A stretch of 64,000 bases of DNA from Aurantimonas manganoxydans SI85-9A1 (GTDB taxonomy: Bacteria; Pseudomonadota; Alphaproteobacteria; Rhizobiales; Rhizobiaceae): positions 3,015,903-3,079,902 of the forward strand of contig NZ_CH672387.1 of assembly GCF_000153465.1 (NCBI RefSeq), in the 5' to 3' direction. Position 1 is the first letter of the stretch. Each line of letters starts with the position of its first letter. A model generated the notes under the pieces. The model had not been told where the DNA came from, did no database searches, and worked only from the letters and a program-made list of their open reading frames with translations. Both the position numbers and the translations under genes were made by a program. Positions 1 through 8,077 of this stretch are shown piece by piece.

Positions 1-133
1 CGTTGGCCGCGATCAGGCCTGACGCACCGGCCAGCGCCATGTCGATGGGTGCCACGGCCTCCATGCCATCCAGCAGCCATGCCGTGACGGTCTCGACATC
101 GGCCAGCGATCCGCCCGGTCCCCGAACCGTCAT
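1..133 (-). CDS. Possible 5' end of an unidentified gene (partial)
   Basis: An open frame begins with ATG at 133 on the minus strand and runs off the left edge without a stop (44 codons visible). The peptide starts MTVRGPGGSLADVETVTAWL and has ordinary amino-acid composition. No family can be recognised from so short a piece, and I see no convincing Shine-Dalgarno sequence before the ATG, so the start could lie elsewhere. It would be divergent from putA, where many alphaproteobacteria keep a regulator, but this peptide does not resemble an Lrp/AsnC N-terminus. It may be a chance frame. Confidence 0.35.
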   Translation of the reverse strand, partial: MTVRGPGGSLADVETVTAWLLDGMEAVAPIDMALAGASGLIAAN

Positions 134-482
134 GCGCCGTGACCGCGGGAGGCTGCGCGCAGGCCGGCCCGCGCGCGACGGGATGTCGACTCGCTGGCGG
201 ACAAGCGATCCCGGGCGCGCGCCGGCGTCGGGGTGTGGAGGGAGATCATCGGATATGGCACGTCGTTGTCATGTCGCGGCGGCAGCCTGCGAGAAGATTA
301 CCGTCTTTGCCGGGTCGGGCAAACCCGTGAACCGCGCGGGGATCTGCATCTTGCACTGCACAACAGGCGGTGCGCCCCTCCCTTGTTTCCGCTATGGCGG
401 TCGTGCAGTCTCGTCCAAACCCCATTCACGCCGCTGTCCAGCACTCGTTGCGCGCGCGTCTGTCAGCCAAGCCAGGTGACGC
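134..482. other. Intergenic region upstream of putA
   Basis: About 350 bases lie between the possible divergent frame and putA. I see no confident gene here; the open frames present look like by-products of high GC. The region must contain the putA promoter, but no clear -35/-10 pair or operator could be assigned. The pieces CTGCAC and GTGCAG at roughly 355 and 405 form a loose inverted repeat, too weak to call. Confidence 0.5.
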
Positions 483-3400
483 ATGACTCCAGAAACGACC
501 GCCGCCCTTCGTGGCACCGGTGACCGTGACGCCGTGCGGCAGCGCTATGGCGAGGACGAGGCCATTGTGGTGAAGGATCTGGCCGCCCGGATCAGCCTGA
601 GCGAGACCGACCGCGCCGCCATCAGTGCCGCCGGCGCCGACATCGTCCGGCGGGTGCGCCGCGAGACGTCCCCCAGCATGATGGAAAGCTTCCTCGCCGA
701 ATACGGCCTGTCCACCGAGGAAGGGGTCGGCCTGATGTGCCTCGCCGAGGCGCTCTTGCGCGTTCCCGATGCCGAGACTGTCGACGAACTCATCCAGGAC
801 AAGATCGAGCCCTCCGACTGGGGCGCGCATCTCGGCCACTCCTCCTCCTCGCTGGTCAATGCCTCGACCTGGGCACTGATGCTGACCGGGCGGATTCTCG
901 ACGACGATCCGAGCCGCCCCGCCGCGGCCTTGCGCGGCCTCGTACGCCGGGTCGGCGAGCCGGTCGTGCGCCGCGCCGTCGCCCAGTCCATGCGGCTTCT
1001 GGGACGGCAGTTCGTGCTTGGCCAGACCATCGAGGAAGGCATGCGCAACGCCCGCGAGCGCGAGCGCCAGGGCTATACCTATTCCTACGACATGCTCGGC
1101 GAGGCGGCCCGGACCGAGGCCGACGCGCTGCGCTATCTCAAATCCTATTCCGATGCGATCGCCTCCATCGCAAAGGCCGCCAAGGGCGACGTGCGCTCCA
1201 ATCCGGGCATCTCGGTCAAGCTGTCGGCGCTGCATCCGCGCTACGAGACCACCCATCGCGACACGGTGATGGCGACGCTGGTGCCGCGGGCGCTGGAACT
1301 CGCCCGGCAGGCGGCGAAGGCCAATATCGGCTTCAACATCGACGCCGAGGAGCAGGACCGGCTGGACCTGTCGCTCGACATCATCGAGGCGGTACTGTCG
1401 GATGAGAGCCTCAAGGGCTGGGACGGCTTCGGCGTCGTCGTCCAGGCCTATGGCCGGCGCGCCGTGCCGGTCATCGAATATCTCGACACGCTGGCGCGCC
1501 GGCTGGACCGGCGGATCATGGTGCGGCTGGTCAAGGGCGCCTACTGGGACACCGAGATCAAGCTCGCCCAGGAGATGGGCACGCACACCTTCCCGGTCTT
1601 CACCCGCAAGGTGAACACCGATCTCAGCTACATGGCCTGCGCCCAGATGCTGCTCGACCGGCGCGACCGGATCTACCCGCAATTTGCCACCCACAACGCC
1701 CATACCTGCGCCGCCATCCTGAAGATGGCCGGCAATGATCGCGACAGCTTCGAATTCCAGCGCCTCCACGGCATGGGCGAATCGCTTCATGATATCGTCC
1801 ACCGACAGAACGACACGCGTTGCCGCATCTATGCGCCGGTCGGGGCGCATCGCGACCTTCTCGCCTATCTGGTGCGGCGGCTCCTGGAGAACGGCGCCAA
1901 CAGCTCCTTCGTCAACCAGATCGTCAACGAGGCCATTGCGCCGGAAAACATCGCCCGCGACCCGCTGTCCGAGGTCGAGGCGCTGGGCGAAGCCATCGCC
2001 AATCCGACGATCCGCACCCCGGCCGAACTCTTCGCGCCCGAACGGCGGAACTCGAAGGGCTTCCGGGTCAACGAACCCGCCTCGATCACCCCGCTGATCG
2101 AGGCCCGGCAGGCCTTTGCCGACGCGGTCTGGACCGCCCGGCCGATGCTGGCCGACGATCTTCCGGTCTCCGGCGAAGGTCGCGCGGCCACTTCGCCGGC
2201 CGATCCGGGCCGACGGGTCGGCACGGTGCATGAGGCCAGCGTCAAGGACGTTCACCGGGCACTCGCCGCCGCCGAGGCGGGCTTTGCCGCCTGGTCCGCC
2301 GTTCCCGTGGCCGAGCGCGCCACCACCCTGCGCGCCATCGCCGATCTCTACGAAGCCAACATCGCCGAGCTGACCGTGATCGCCACCCGCGAGGCCGGCA
2401 AGACGCTGGCCGACGGCATCGCCGAGATCCGCGAGGCTGTCGATTTCCTGCGCTACTACGCCGACGAGGCCGAGCGTCTCGAGGTCGAGGAGCCCGGCAC
2501 GCCGCGCGGCATCTTCGTCTGCATCAGCCCGTGGAACTTTCCGCTGGCGATCTTCACCGGCCAGATCGCCGCGGCGCTCGCCGCCGGCAACGCCGTCCTC
2601 GCCAAGCCGGCCGAGCAGACGCCGCTGATCGCCACCCGCGCGGTCGAACTGATGCGCGAGGCCGGCCTTCCCGCCGCAGCGCTGCAATTGCTGCCCGGCG
2701 ACGGTCCGAATGTCGGTGGCCTGCTGACCTCCGACAGGCGGATCGCCGGCGTCTGCTTCACCGGCTCCACCGAAGTCGCGCAGATCATCCACAAGGCGCT
2801 GGCTGCCAATGCCGGCCCCGATGCGGTGCTGATCGCCGAGACCGGCGGGCTGAACGCCATGATCGTCGATTCCACTGCCCTCACCGAGCAGGCGGTGCGC
2901 GACATCCTCATCGCCTCCTTCCAGAGCGCCGGCCAGCGCTGCTCGGCGCTGCGCATGCTCTACGTGCAGGAGGACGCGCGCGACCGGCTGCTGCACATGC
3001 TGGAGGGGGCGATGGACGCCCTCGTGGTGGGCGATCCGTGGCGGATCGACACCGACGTGTCGCCGGTGATCGATGCCGACGCCCGCGACGACATCGCCGG
3101 CTATATCGCAAGCCGCAAGGCTGCCGGCCAGGCGCTGAAGACCCTGCCGGTGCCGCAGGACGGGCTCTATGCCGCGCCCTCGGTGGTCAGCGTCGGCGGC
3201 ATCGACGACCTCGAACGCGAGGTGTTCGGGCCGGTGCTGCATGTGGCGACCTTCAAGGCCCGCGAGATCGACGGGGTCGTCGATGCCATCAATGCGCGCG
3301 GCTACGGCCTGACCTTCGGCCTGCACACCCGGATCGATGACCGGGTGCAGCAGATCGTCGAGCGCATCCAGGTCGGCAACACCTATGTGAACCGCAACCA

Positions 3401-4145
3401 GATCGGCGCTATCGTCGGCTCGCAGCCCTTCGGCGGCGAAGGCCTGTCGGGCACCGGACCGAAGGCGGGCGGACCGTTCTACGTCGCCCGCTTCCGCCGG
3501 ACCGAGCCCGCCGAGGACCTGCCGGCACCCGCACCGCCGGATATTCCCGCCGCGACGGTCGCCGAGGCCATCGCCAGGCTCGACGCCCGCAACTGGGCGG
3601 CCCGCGGCGACCGCGTCGCGGTGCTGCGCCGGGCGCTCTCCGGCAAGGGCGGCATTATCCGCCGCGCATGTTCGGCGGTCGGCGCCTTCGATCCGGGTCC
3701 CTTCACGCTGCCGGGGCCGACGGGCGAGAGTAACCGGCTGAGCCTCTATCCGAGGGGCACCGTCCTCTGCCTCGGCCCGACGGCGGAGATCGCCCTCGCG
3801 CAGGCAGTGCAGGCGCTGTCCGCTGGCTGTGCGGTCATCATCGTGGCACCCGGCGCCGCAGCCCTTGCCGGGCCGGTGATCGCTGCCGGTGCCCCGCTCG
3901 CCGTGTTCGACGGCACGCTGGCGCCGGGAGACCTCGAACATCTTGACGGCATCGACGTGGTCGCCGCCGCCGGCCGCTCGGACTGGACCTGGGCGCTGCG
4001 CAACGCGCTGGCCGCCCGCAAGGGCGCGATCATCCCGCTCGAGACCGCGATCATCGGGCCAAGCCGCTATGTCGTCGAACGGCATCTGTGCATCGACACG
4101 ACGGCGGCCGGCGGCAATGCCAGCCTGCTCGCCGCGGCCGAATAA
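483..4145 (+). CDS. putA: Bifunctional proline dehydrogenase / L-glutamate gamma-semialdehyde dehydrogenase
   Basis: PutA oxidises proline to glutamate in two steps, an FAD-dependent proline dehydrogenase followed by an NAD-dependent aldehyde dehydrogenase. The 1220-residue product shows the PRODH barrel (GISVKLSALHPRYE, NIDAEEQDRLDL, MVRLVKGAYWDTEIK, FATHNAHTCA) in about residues 150-500. The aldehyde dehydrogenase follows (SPWNFPLAIFTGQIAAALAAGN, FTGSTE, Glu786 in AETGG, catalytic Cys820 in GQRCSALR). About 180 further residues form the C-terminal ALDH-like domain of long PutAs. The N-terminus lacks the ribbon-helix-helix DNA-binding domain of trifunctional PutA, so it should not regulate its own transcription. 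Start is the ATG at 483. The neighbouring amidase and peptidases fit amino-acid catabolism. Confidence 0.97.
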   Translation: MTPETTAALRGTGDRDAVRQRYGEDEAIVVKDLAARISLSETDRAAISAAGADIVRRVRRETSPSMMESFLAEYGLSTEEGVGLMCLAEALLRVPDAETVDELIQDKIEPSDWGAHLGHSSSSLVNASTWALMLTGRILDDDPSRPAAALRGLVRRVGEPVVRRAVAQSMRLLGRQFVLGQTIEEGMRNARERERQGYTYSYDMLGEAARTEADALRYLKSYSDAIASIAKAAKGDVRSNPGISVKLSALHPRYETTHRDTVMATLVPRALELARQAAKANIGFNIDAEEQDRLDLSLDIIEAVLSDESLKGWDGFGVVVQAYGRRAVPVIEYLDTLARRLDRRIMVRLVKGAYWDTEIKLAQEMGTHTFPVFTRKVNTDLSYMACAQMLLDRRDRIYPQFATHNAHTCAAILKMAGNDRDSFEFQRLHGMGESLHDIVHRQNDTRCRIYAPVGAHRDLLAYLVRRLLENGANSSFVNQIVNEAIAPENIARDPLSEVEALGEAIANPTIRTPAELFAPERRNSKGFRVNEPASITPLIEARQAFADAVWTARPMLADDLPVSGEGRAATSPADPGRRVGTVHEASVKDVHRALAAAEAGFAAWSAVPVAERATTLRAIADLYEANIAELTVIATREAGKTLADGIAEIREAVDFLRYYADEAERLEVEEPGTPRGIFVCISPWNFPLAIFTGQIAAALAAGNAVLAKPAEQTPLIATRAVELMREAGLPAAALQLLPGDGPNVGGLLTSDRRIAGVCFTGSTEVAQIIHKALAANAGPDAVLIAETGGLNAMIVDSTALTEQAVRDILIASFQSAGQRCSALRMLYVQEDARDRLLHMLEGAMDALVVGDPWRIDTDVSPVIDADARDDIAGYIASRKAAGQALKTLPVPQDGLYAAPSVVSVGGIDDLEREVFGPVLHVATFKAREIDGVVDAINARGYGLTFGLHTRIDDRVQQIVERIQVGNTYVNRNQIGAIVGSQPFGGEGLSGTGPKAGGPFYVARFRRTEPAEDLPAPAPPDIPAATVAEAIARLDARNWAARGDRVAVLRRALSGKGGIIRRACSAVGAFDPGPFTLPGPTGESNRLSLYPRGTVLCLGPTAEIALAQAVQALSAGCAVIIVAPGAAALAGPVIAAGAPLAVFDGTLAPGDLEHLDGIDVVAAAGRSDWTWALRNALAARKGAIIPLETAIIGPSRYVVERHLCIDTTAAGGNASLLAAAE

Positions 4146-4272
4146 CCATCGACGCAACCGGCACGGCGGCACCCCGTCGCCCGCCGCCCTATCTGCCGGA
4201 ACGCCACGCGCCCCTGTCGGCGACAGGCAGTCTCCGGTGCCATGGAACGGCCATTGGCCGTCAGACGAGGAA

Positions 4273-5598
4273 ATGCCCGTGAACCAGTTTTCGCCCCTGC
4301 GCCGCGCCTCCGGGCGCCTGACCTTCCGCGCCGCCGATCATGCATCCCAGGCCATCGGCCGGGTTCTTGATCTCGACGAGGATGTCGCCGGCCGCATCTT
4401 CACCCGCTTCGACGCCGGGCGCATCGTCGCCGAGGCCGAGGCGCTGGACCGGGACCCGGCGCGCCTCGCCGGGCCGCTGGCCGGTCTTCTCGCGGCGATC
4501 AAGGATCTGTTCGACGAGGAGGGCGAGGTCACGACCTCCGGCTCCGTCCACTTCGCGGGCAATGCTCCGGCAACGCGCGACGCCGTCGCCGTGGAGCGGC
4601 TACGGGCGGCCGGCGCCATCGGCTGCGGCCGCACCAACATGTCGGAATTCGCCTATTCCGGCGTCGGCCTCAACCCGCATTACGGCACGCCGCCCAACAG
4701 CCACGATCCCGAGCGCATTCCCGGCGGTTCGACCTCGGGCGGCGCGATCGCGGTGGCCTTCGGCATCGCCGATTTCGCGCTGGGCTCCGACACTGGCGGT
4801 TCGGTGCGCATCCCCGCCGCCTTCAACGCGCTGGCCGGTTTCAAGCCGACCCAGGCGGCCGTCCCGCTCGACGGCGCCTCGCCGCTGTCGGGCACCTATG
4901 ACAGCGTCGGCCCGCTGGCGCTCGACATCGCCACCTGCGCGGCGGTCCATGCGGTGCTGTCCGGCGAAGACCGGCCGGCACCGACGACAGGCGACAAGCC
5001 GCTGCGGCTGGGCGTGATGCGCACGCTCCTGACCGACGACATGGACAAGCAGGTCAAGGCCGATTTCGAGGCCGCGCTGAAGGCGCTGCGCGACGAAGGC
5101 ATCGAACTGGTCGATGTGGAACTGGCCGAGATCGCCCAGGCGGGCGCGGTGAACCGCATCCTCGTCGCCAGTGACGCCCACGCCATCCATCGCGGCTATC
5201 TCGACGCGCTGGAGACGGCCGGCGATCCCCGCGTTCTCAAGCGCATCCGGGCCGCCGAGAGCTTCGGCCCCGGCGAGGCCGCCGCGGCCCGGCAGACCCG
5301 CGCCGAGGCGATCGTCGCCTTTGCCGATCTCGCCGACGGCTTCGACGCGATCATCGCGCCGACCGTTCCGATCGTGCCGCCGCTGCTCGAAGAGGTCGAG
5401 GACGATTTCGACCGGCTCAATGCGCTGGTCCTGCGCAACCCGTCGACCATCAACTTCCTCGACGGCTGCGCCGCGACGGTGCCGATGCACCGCTCCGGTG
5501 AGCTGCCGACCGGCCTGACGATCTTCGGCCCCGGCGGACGCGACTGGCATGTGCTCGACGTGGCCGAAGAGGTCGAGGCCATCGTCGGCGACCGCTGA
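4273..5598 (+). CDS. Amidase signature family protein
   Basis: A 441-residue amidase signature enzyme that hydrolyses a carboxamide to acid plus ammonia or amine. The Ser-cisSer-Lys triad is visible: Lys77 in AAIKDLFD, Ser153 in GGSTSGGA and Ser177 in SDTGGSVRIPA, with the 24-residue Ser-Ser spacing usual in the family. The start chosen is the ATG at 4273 just after GAGGAA; the frame is open upstream but overlaps the end of putA without a supporting ribosome site. It shows no sign of working with GatB/GatC (no such genes nearby), so a free-standing catabolic amidase is more likely than the tRNA amidotransferase subunit. The substrate cannot be told from sequence. It lies 127 bases after putA on the same strand and ends in a shared bidirectional terminator. 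Confidence 0.9.
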   Translation: MPVNQFSPLRRASGRLTFRAADHASQAIGRVLDLDEDVAGRIFTRFDAGRIVAEAEALDRDPARLAGPLAGLLAAIKDLFDEEGEVTTSGSVHFAGNAPATRDAVAVERLRAAGAIGCGRTNMSEFAYSGVGLNPHYGTPPNSHDPERIPGGSTSGGAIAVAFGIADFALGSDTGGSVRIPAAFNALAGFKPTQAAVPLDGASPLSGTYDSVGPLALDIATCAAVHAVLSGEDRPAPTTGDKPLRLGVMRTLLTDDMDKQVKADFEAALKALRDEGIELVDVELAEIAQAGAVNRILVASDAHAIHRGYLDALETAGDPRVLKRIRAAESFGPGEAAAARQTRAEAIVAFADLADGFDAIIAPTVPIVPPLLEEVEDDFDRLNALVLRNPSTINFLDGCAATVPMHRSGELPTGLTIFGPGGRDWHVLDVAEEVEAIVGDR

Positions 5599-5604
5599 AT
5601 TCGT

Positions 5605-5634
5605 CGCGGCGGCCGGTTCGTTCCGGCCGCCGCG
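5605..5634. terminator. Bidirectional hairpin between convergent genes
   Basis: Perfect 12-bp inverted repeat CGCGGCGGCCGG / CCGGCCGCCGCG with a 6-base loop TTCGTT, lying between the stops of the amidase (5598) and the M20 hydrolase (5638). No long T-run follows on either side, as is common in GC-rich genomes. Confidence 0.75.
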
Positions 5635-5637
5635 TCT

Positions 5638-6804
5638 TCATCCGAGAACTTTGCGGATGGCGCGCAGGAAGATGCGGGCGCCGAGTCCGATCAATTCGTC
5701 CGGAAAGTCGTATTGCGGCGTGTGCAGGCCGGAATGGTCTTCGCCCGATCCGAGCAGAAACATCGCCGAACGGGCCTTTGCGCCGAACCGTCCGAAATCC
5801 TCCGATGCGCGCGTGGGCAGAAGGCTGGTGTCGTGGGGCACGCCCTCCTCGTCCAGCGCCCGGCGCAGGATGGCGGTTGCCTCGCCGTCATTGACGCAAT
5901 GGGCGAAGACGTCGTCGTAGCGGATCGCGACACCGAGGCCGGACCTCTCCGCAGCGTCCCGCACCAGCGCCTCGGCGCGGGCCACGAGATCGCCCATGCG
6001 GGCGTCGGTGAGGGTCCGCAGCGTCGCCCAGAGCTCGGCCGTGCCTGGCGCGATGCCGGCTTCGCGTTCGCCCATCGACGCATGGGTGATCGTCACCAGC
6101 GAGAAATCCGCGTCGAGGTCGCCGCCGCAGCCGAGCGCCGTCAGGCCGGGCATGAGCTCGCAAAGCGCGGTCATCGGCGAGCGCCCCTGATCGGGCGAAG
6201 AGGCATGCGCCGTCGTGCCCGACAGTGCGATCTGCAGGCTGCGCGAGGCACAGTTCGCCGGCCCCTCGATCAGCGCCGCCCGGCCGCGGGCGATCCCCGG
6301 CATGTTGTGCAGGGCGATGGCGATGTCCGGCGCAATGGCGTCGAAGGCCGGGTCGGCCAGCACCGCCGCCGCGCCGCTGCCGTCTTCCTCGGCCGGCTGG
6401 AACAGCAGGACCGCGCGGCCTTGGCCCGGACGCTCCCGGCCGAGCGCCAGCGCAACGCCCGCCAGCGTTGCCATATGGCCGTCATGACCGCAGAGATGCG
6501 ACGTACCCGGCCGCGTCGAGCGCCAGGCACGGTCCGACTTCTGTTCGATCGGCAGGGCGTCCAGTTCGGCACGGACCATCAGCGTGGGGCCCGGCTCACC
6601 ACTGTCGTAGACCGCGGCCACACCGTGACCGCCAAGGCTCGTCACCAGCCTGTCGGGCCCGGTTTCGCCGAGGAAGGCGGCCACCCGGCGCGCGGTCTCG
6701 GCCTCCTCTCCGGAGACCTCCGGTTCCCGGTGCAGCGCGTGGCGCAGGTCGCGCAGCACGCCGAGATCGGCGGCAGACAGGAGCCGCTCGGCGACCTTCT
6801 CCAT
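5638..6804 (-). CDS. M20 family amidohydrolase (hippurate/N-acyl amino acid hydrolase type)
   Basis: A 388-residue cytoplasmic metallopeptidase of the M20 family, likely removing an acyl group from an N-acyl amino acid or similar amide. Visible motifs are CGHDGHMATLAG (metal-binding His/Asp), FQPAEEDGSGAAAVL (catalytic and metal Glu pair) and ASEDFGRFG near the C-terminus; the family's dimerisation domain occupies the middle. Start is ATG 6804, 7 bases after GAGGA; a GTG directly before it at 6807 is the only close alternative. It follows the SDR gene by 10 bases in the same direction, so the two form one operon. The exact substrate is unknown; the adjacent dehydrogenase could act on the released product. 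Confidence 0.92.
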   Translation of the reverse strand: MEKVAERLLSAADLGVLRDLRHALHREPEVSGEEAETARRVAAFLGETGPDRLVTSLGGHGVAAVYDSGEPGPTLMVRAELDALPIEQKSDRAWRSTRPGTSHLCGHDGHMATLAGVALALGRERPGQGRAVLLFQPAEEDGSGAAAVLADPAFDAIAPDIAIALHNMPGIARGRAALIEGPANCASRSLQIALSGTTAHASSPDQGRSPMTALCELMPGLTALGCGGDLDADFSLVTITHASMGEREAGIAPGTAELWATLRTLTDARMGDLVARAEALVRDAAERSGLGVAIRYDDVFAHCVNDGEATAILRRALDEEGVPHDTSLLPTRASEDFGRFGAKARSAMFLLGSGEDHSGLHTPQYDFPDELIGLGARIFLRAIRKVLG

Positions 6805-6814
6805 CACCCGTTCC

Positions 6815-7600
6815 TCAGCTGTTGCGAGCGTTGCCGCGCAGGGTCGGCAGGCCGATGCCCGTCGCCCCGAAGCCGCCATCGACGCCGAGAATCTGGCCGG
6901 TGATGTAGCTCGCGCGATCACTGCAGAGGAAGAAGATCGCTTCGGCGATTTCCTCTTCCAGACCGTAGCGGTTGAGCGGGACCGTATCGTGGTAGTCGGC
7001 GCGGATGGCGGGGCTGTGCACCGCCTTGGCCATGGCCGTGTCGACCGGCCCCGGCGCCACCGCATTGACGCGGATGCCGAGCTCCGCCAGTTCCACCGCC
7101 TGCTGCTTGGTGAGATGGGCGAGACCGGCCTTGCTGGTGCCGTAGGCGACGCGGAGCGTCGAGGCGCGCATGCCGGAGATCGACGTGATGTTGACCACGC
7201 TGCCGCCGCCGGTCTCCGCCATGATCGGCGCGGCCTTCTGGGTGCACAGGAACGGCCCGCCGAGATTGACCGCCAGCGAGCGCTGCCAGTCCTCGAACGA
7301 GGTCTCGAGCATCGGCTTGAAGACAGCGATGCCGGCGTTGTTCACGAGGGAATCGAGCCGGCCGAAGCGCTGGATCACCGAATCGAGCGCGGCAGCAACC
7401 GCATCGGGGTCGGCAACGTCGCAGGTGACGGCGAGCGTGCGGTCCGGCCGGCCGAGCTCCGCGACCGCGGCCTCAAGCGTCTCGCCGTCGATGTCGAGCA
7501 GAGCGACCTGCCAGCCTTCGGCCAGAAACCGTCTGGCAGTCGCCAGCCCGATGCCGCGTCCCGCGCCCGTGATCAACGCGACCTTGTCCTGATGCTCCAA
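6815..7600 (-). CDS. SDR family NAD(P)-dependent oxidoreductase
   Basis: A classical short-chain dehydrogenase/reductase of 261 residues. It has the cofactor motif TGAGRGIG at residues 11-18, the NNAG motif, and the Ser...Tyr-x-x-x-Lys catalytic set in ITSISGM...AYGTSKAG; it ends in the GQILGVDGGFGA segment common to FabG-like members. I chose a TTG start at 7600 because GGAGG lies 8 bases before it. The ATG at 7639 (extra peptide MSALEISSGEGRA) has no ribosome site and would add residues ahead of the normal first beta strand. First gene of a two-gene operon with the M20 amidohydrolase. The substrate is unknown. Confidence 0.92.
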   Translation of the reverse strand: MEHQDKVALITGAGRGIGLATARRFLAEGWQVALLDIDGETLEAAVAELGRPDRTLAVTCDVADPDAVAAALDSVIQRFGRLDSLVNNAGIAVFKPMLETSFEDWQRSLAVNLGGPFLCTQKAAPIMAETGGGSVVNITSISGMRASTLRVAYGTSKAGLAHLTKQQAVELAELGIRVNAVAPGPVDTAMAKAVHSPAIRADYHDTVPLNRYGLEEEIAEAIFFLCSDRASYITGQILGVDGGFGATGIGLPTLRGNARNS

Positions 7601-7751
7601 CGCTCTGCCCTCCCCAGATGAAATTTCCAAGGCAGACATACCGTTGCGGCGCGTCCATGGCGAGGGCCGGCGACGCCGCCCGGCCGAAGCCCGCACGCCG
7701 CCGCGCGGATTGCGGCGTCAGCTGTCAGGGATGTTGAGTGGGAATGACCGC

Positions 7752-7934
7752 CTAGCGACCGTGGGCTATCTGCTTGGGCCATTCGACGCGATCACAGCCC
7801 CAGCCAGCGTCCTCGTGTTCGAGCCCGGCCTTGGCGTAGAGACTGTCGATGCTCTCGACGAGCGACTGCTCGATCGCTTCTGCTTCGGTGATGTGGCCGC
7901 GCTCCAAAGCGCTCACGATCTCGGATGCCAGCAT
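7752..7934 (-). CDS. Small hypothetical protein
   Basis: A 60-residue frame beginning MLASEIVSALERGHITEAEA. It has an even, amphipathic, mostly acidic composition rather than the Arg/Pro/Ala-rich look of antisense frames, and it lies in a gene-free stretch of about 480 bases between the SDR and ggt genes. The ribosome site is weak (GAAAGA about 7 bases before the ATG). The N-terminal half reads like a short helical segment. I do not recognise the family, and it could be a chance frame. The bases just upstream are clearly more AT-rich than their surroundings, compatible with a promoter. Confidence 0.45.
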   Translation of the reverse strand: MLASEIVSALERGHITEAEAIEQSLVESIDSLYAKAGLEHEDAGWGCDRVEWPKQIAHGR

Positions 7935-8077
7935 GTCACGATCTTTCGTTTGTTACTTGTGTGCCAACGCGGCACATGCCGGCCGGTTCCGAAGAAATCC
8001 TCCGTTCGGTCATGTCACGTGCCGCTGCGGCATCCGGCCCCGGCCGGACCCGGTTCCGGCACTGCCGGGCGAAGGCT

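Noticed and set aside
355-410. Loose inverted repeat CTGCAC...GTGCAG upstream of putA as an operator
   Set aside because: The arms are short and about 50 bases apart, which is expected by chance.
483-4145. Trifunctional PutA acting as its own repressor
   Set aside because: The N-terminus has no ribbon-helix-helix domain.
426-4172. A 1248-codon open frame on the strand opposite putA, and similar long frames opposite many other genes
   Set aside because: They mirror the real genes in the antisense frame typical of GC-rich codons, and their translations are low-complexity and rich in Arg, Gly, Ala and His with no domain text.
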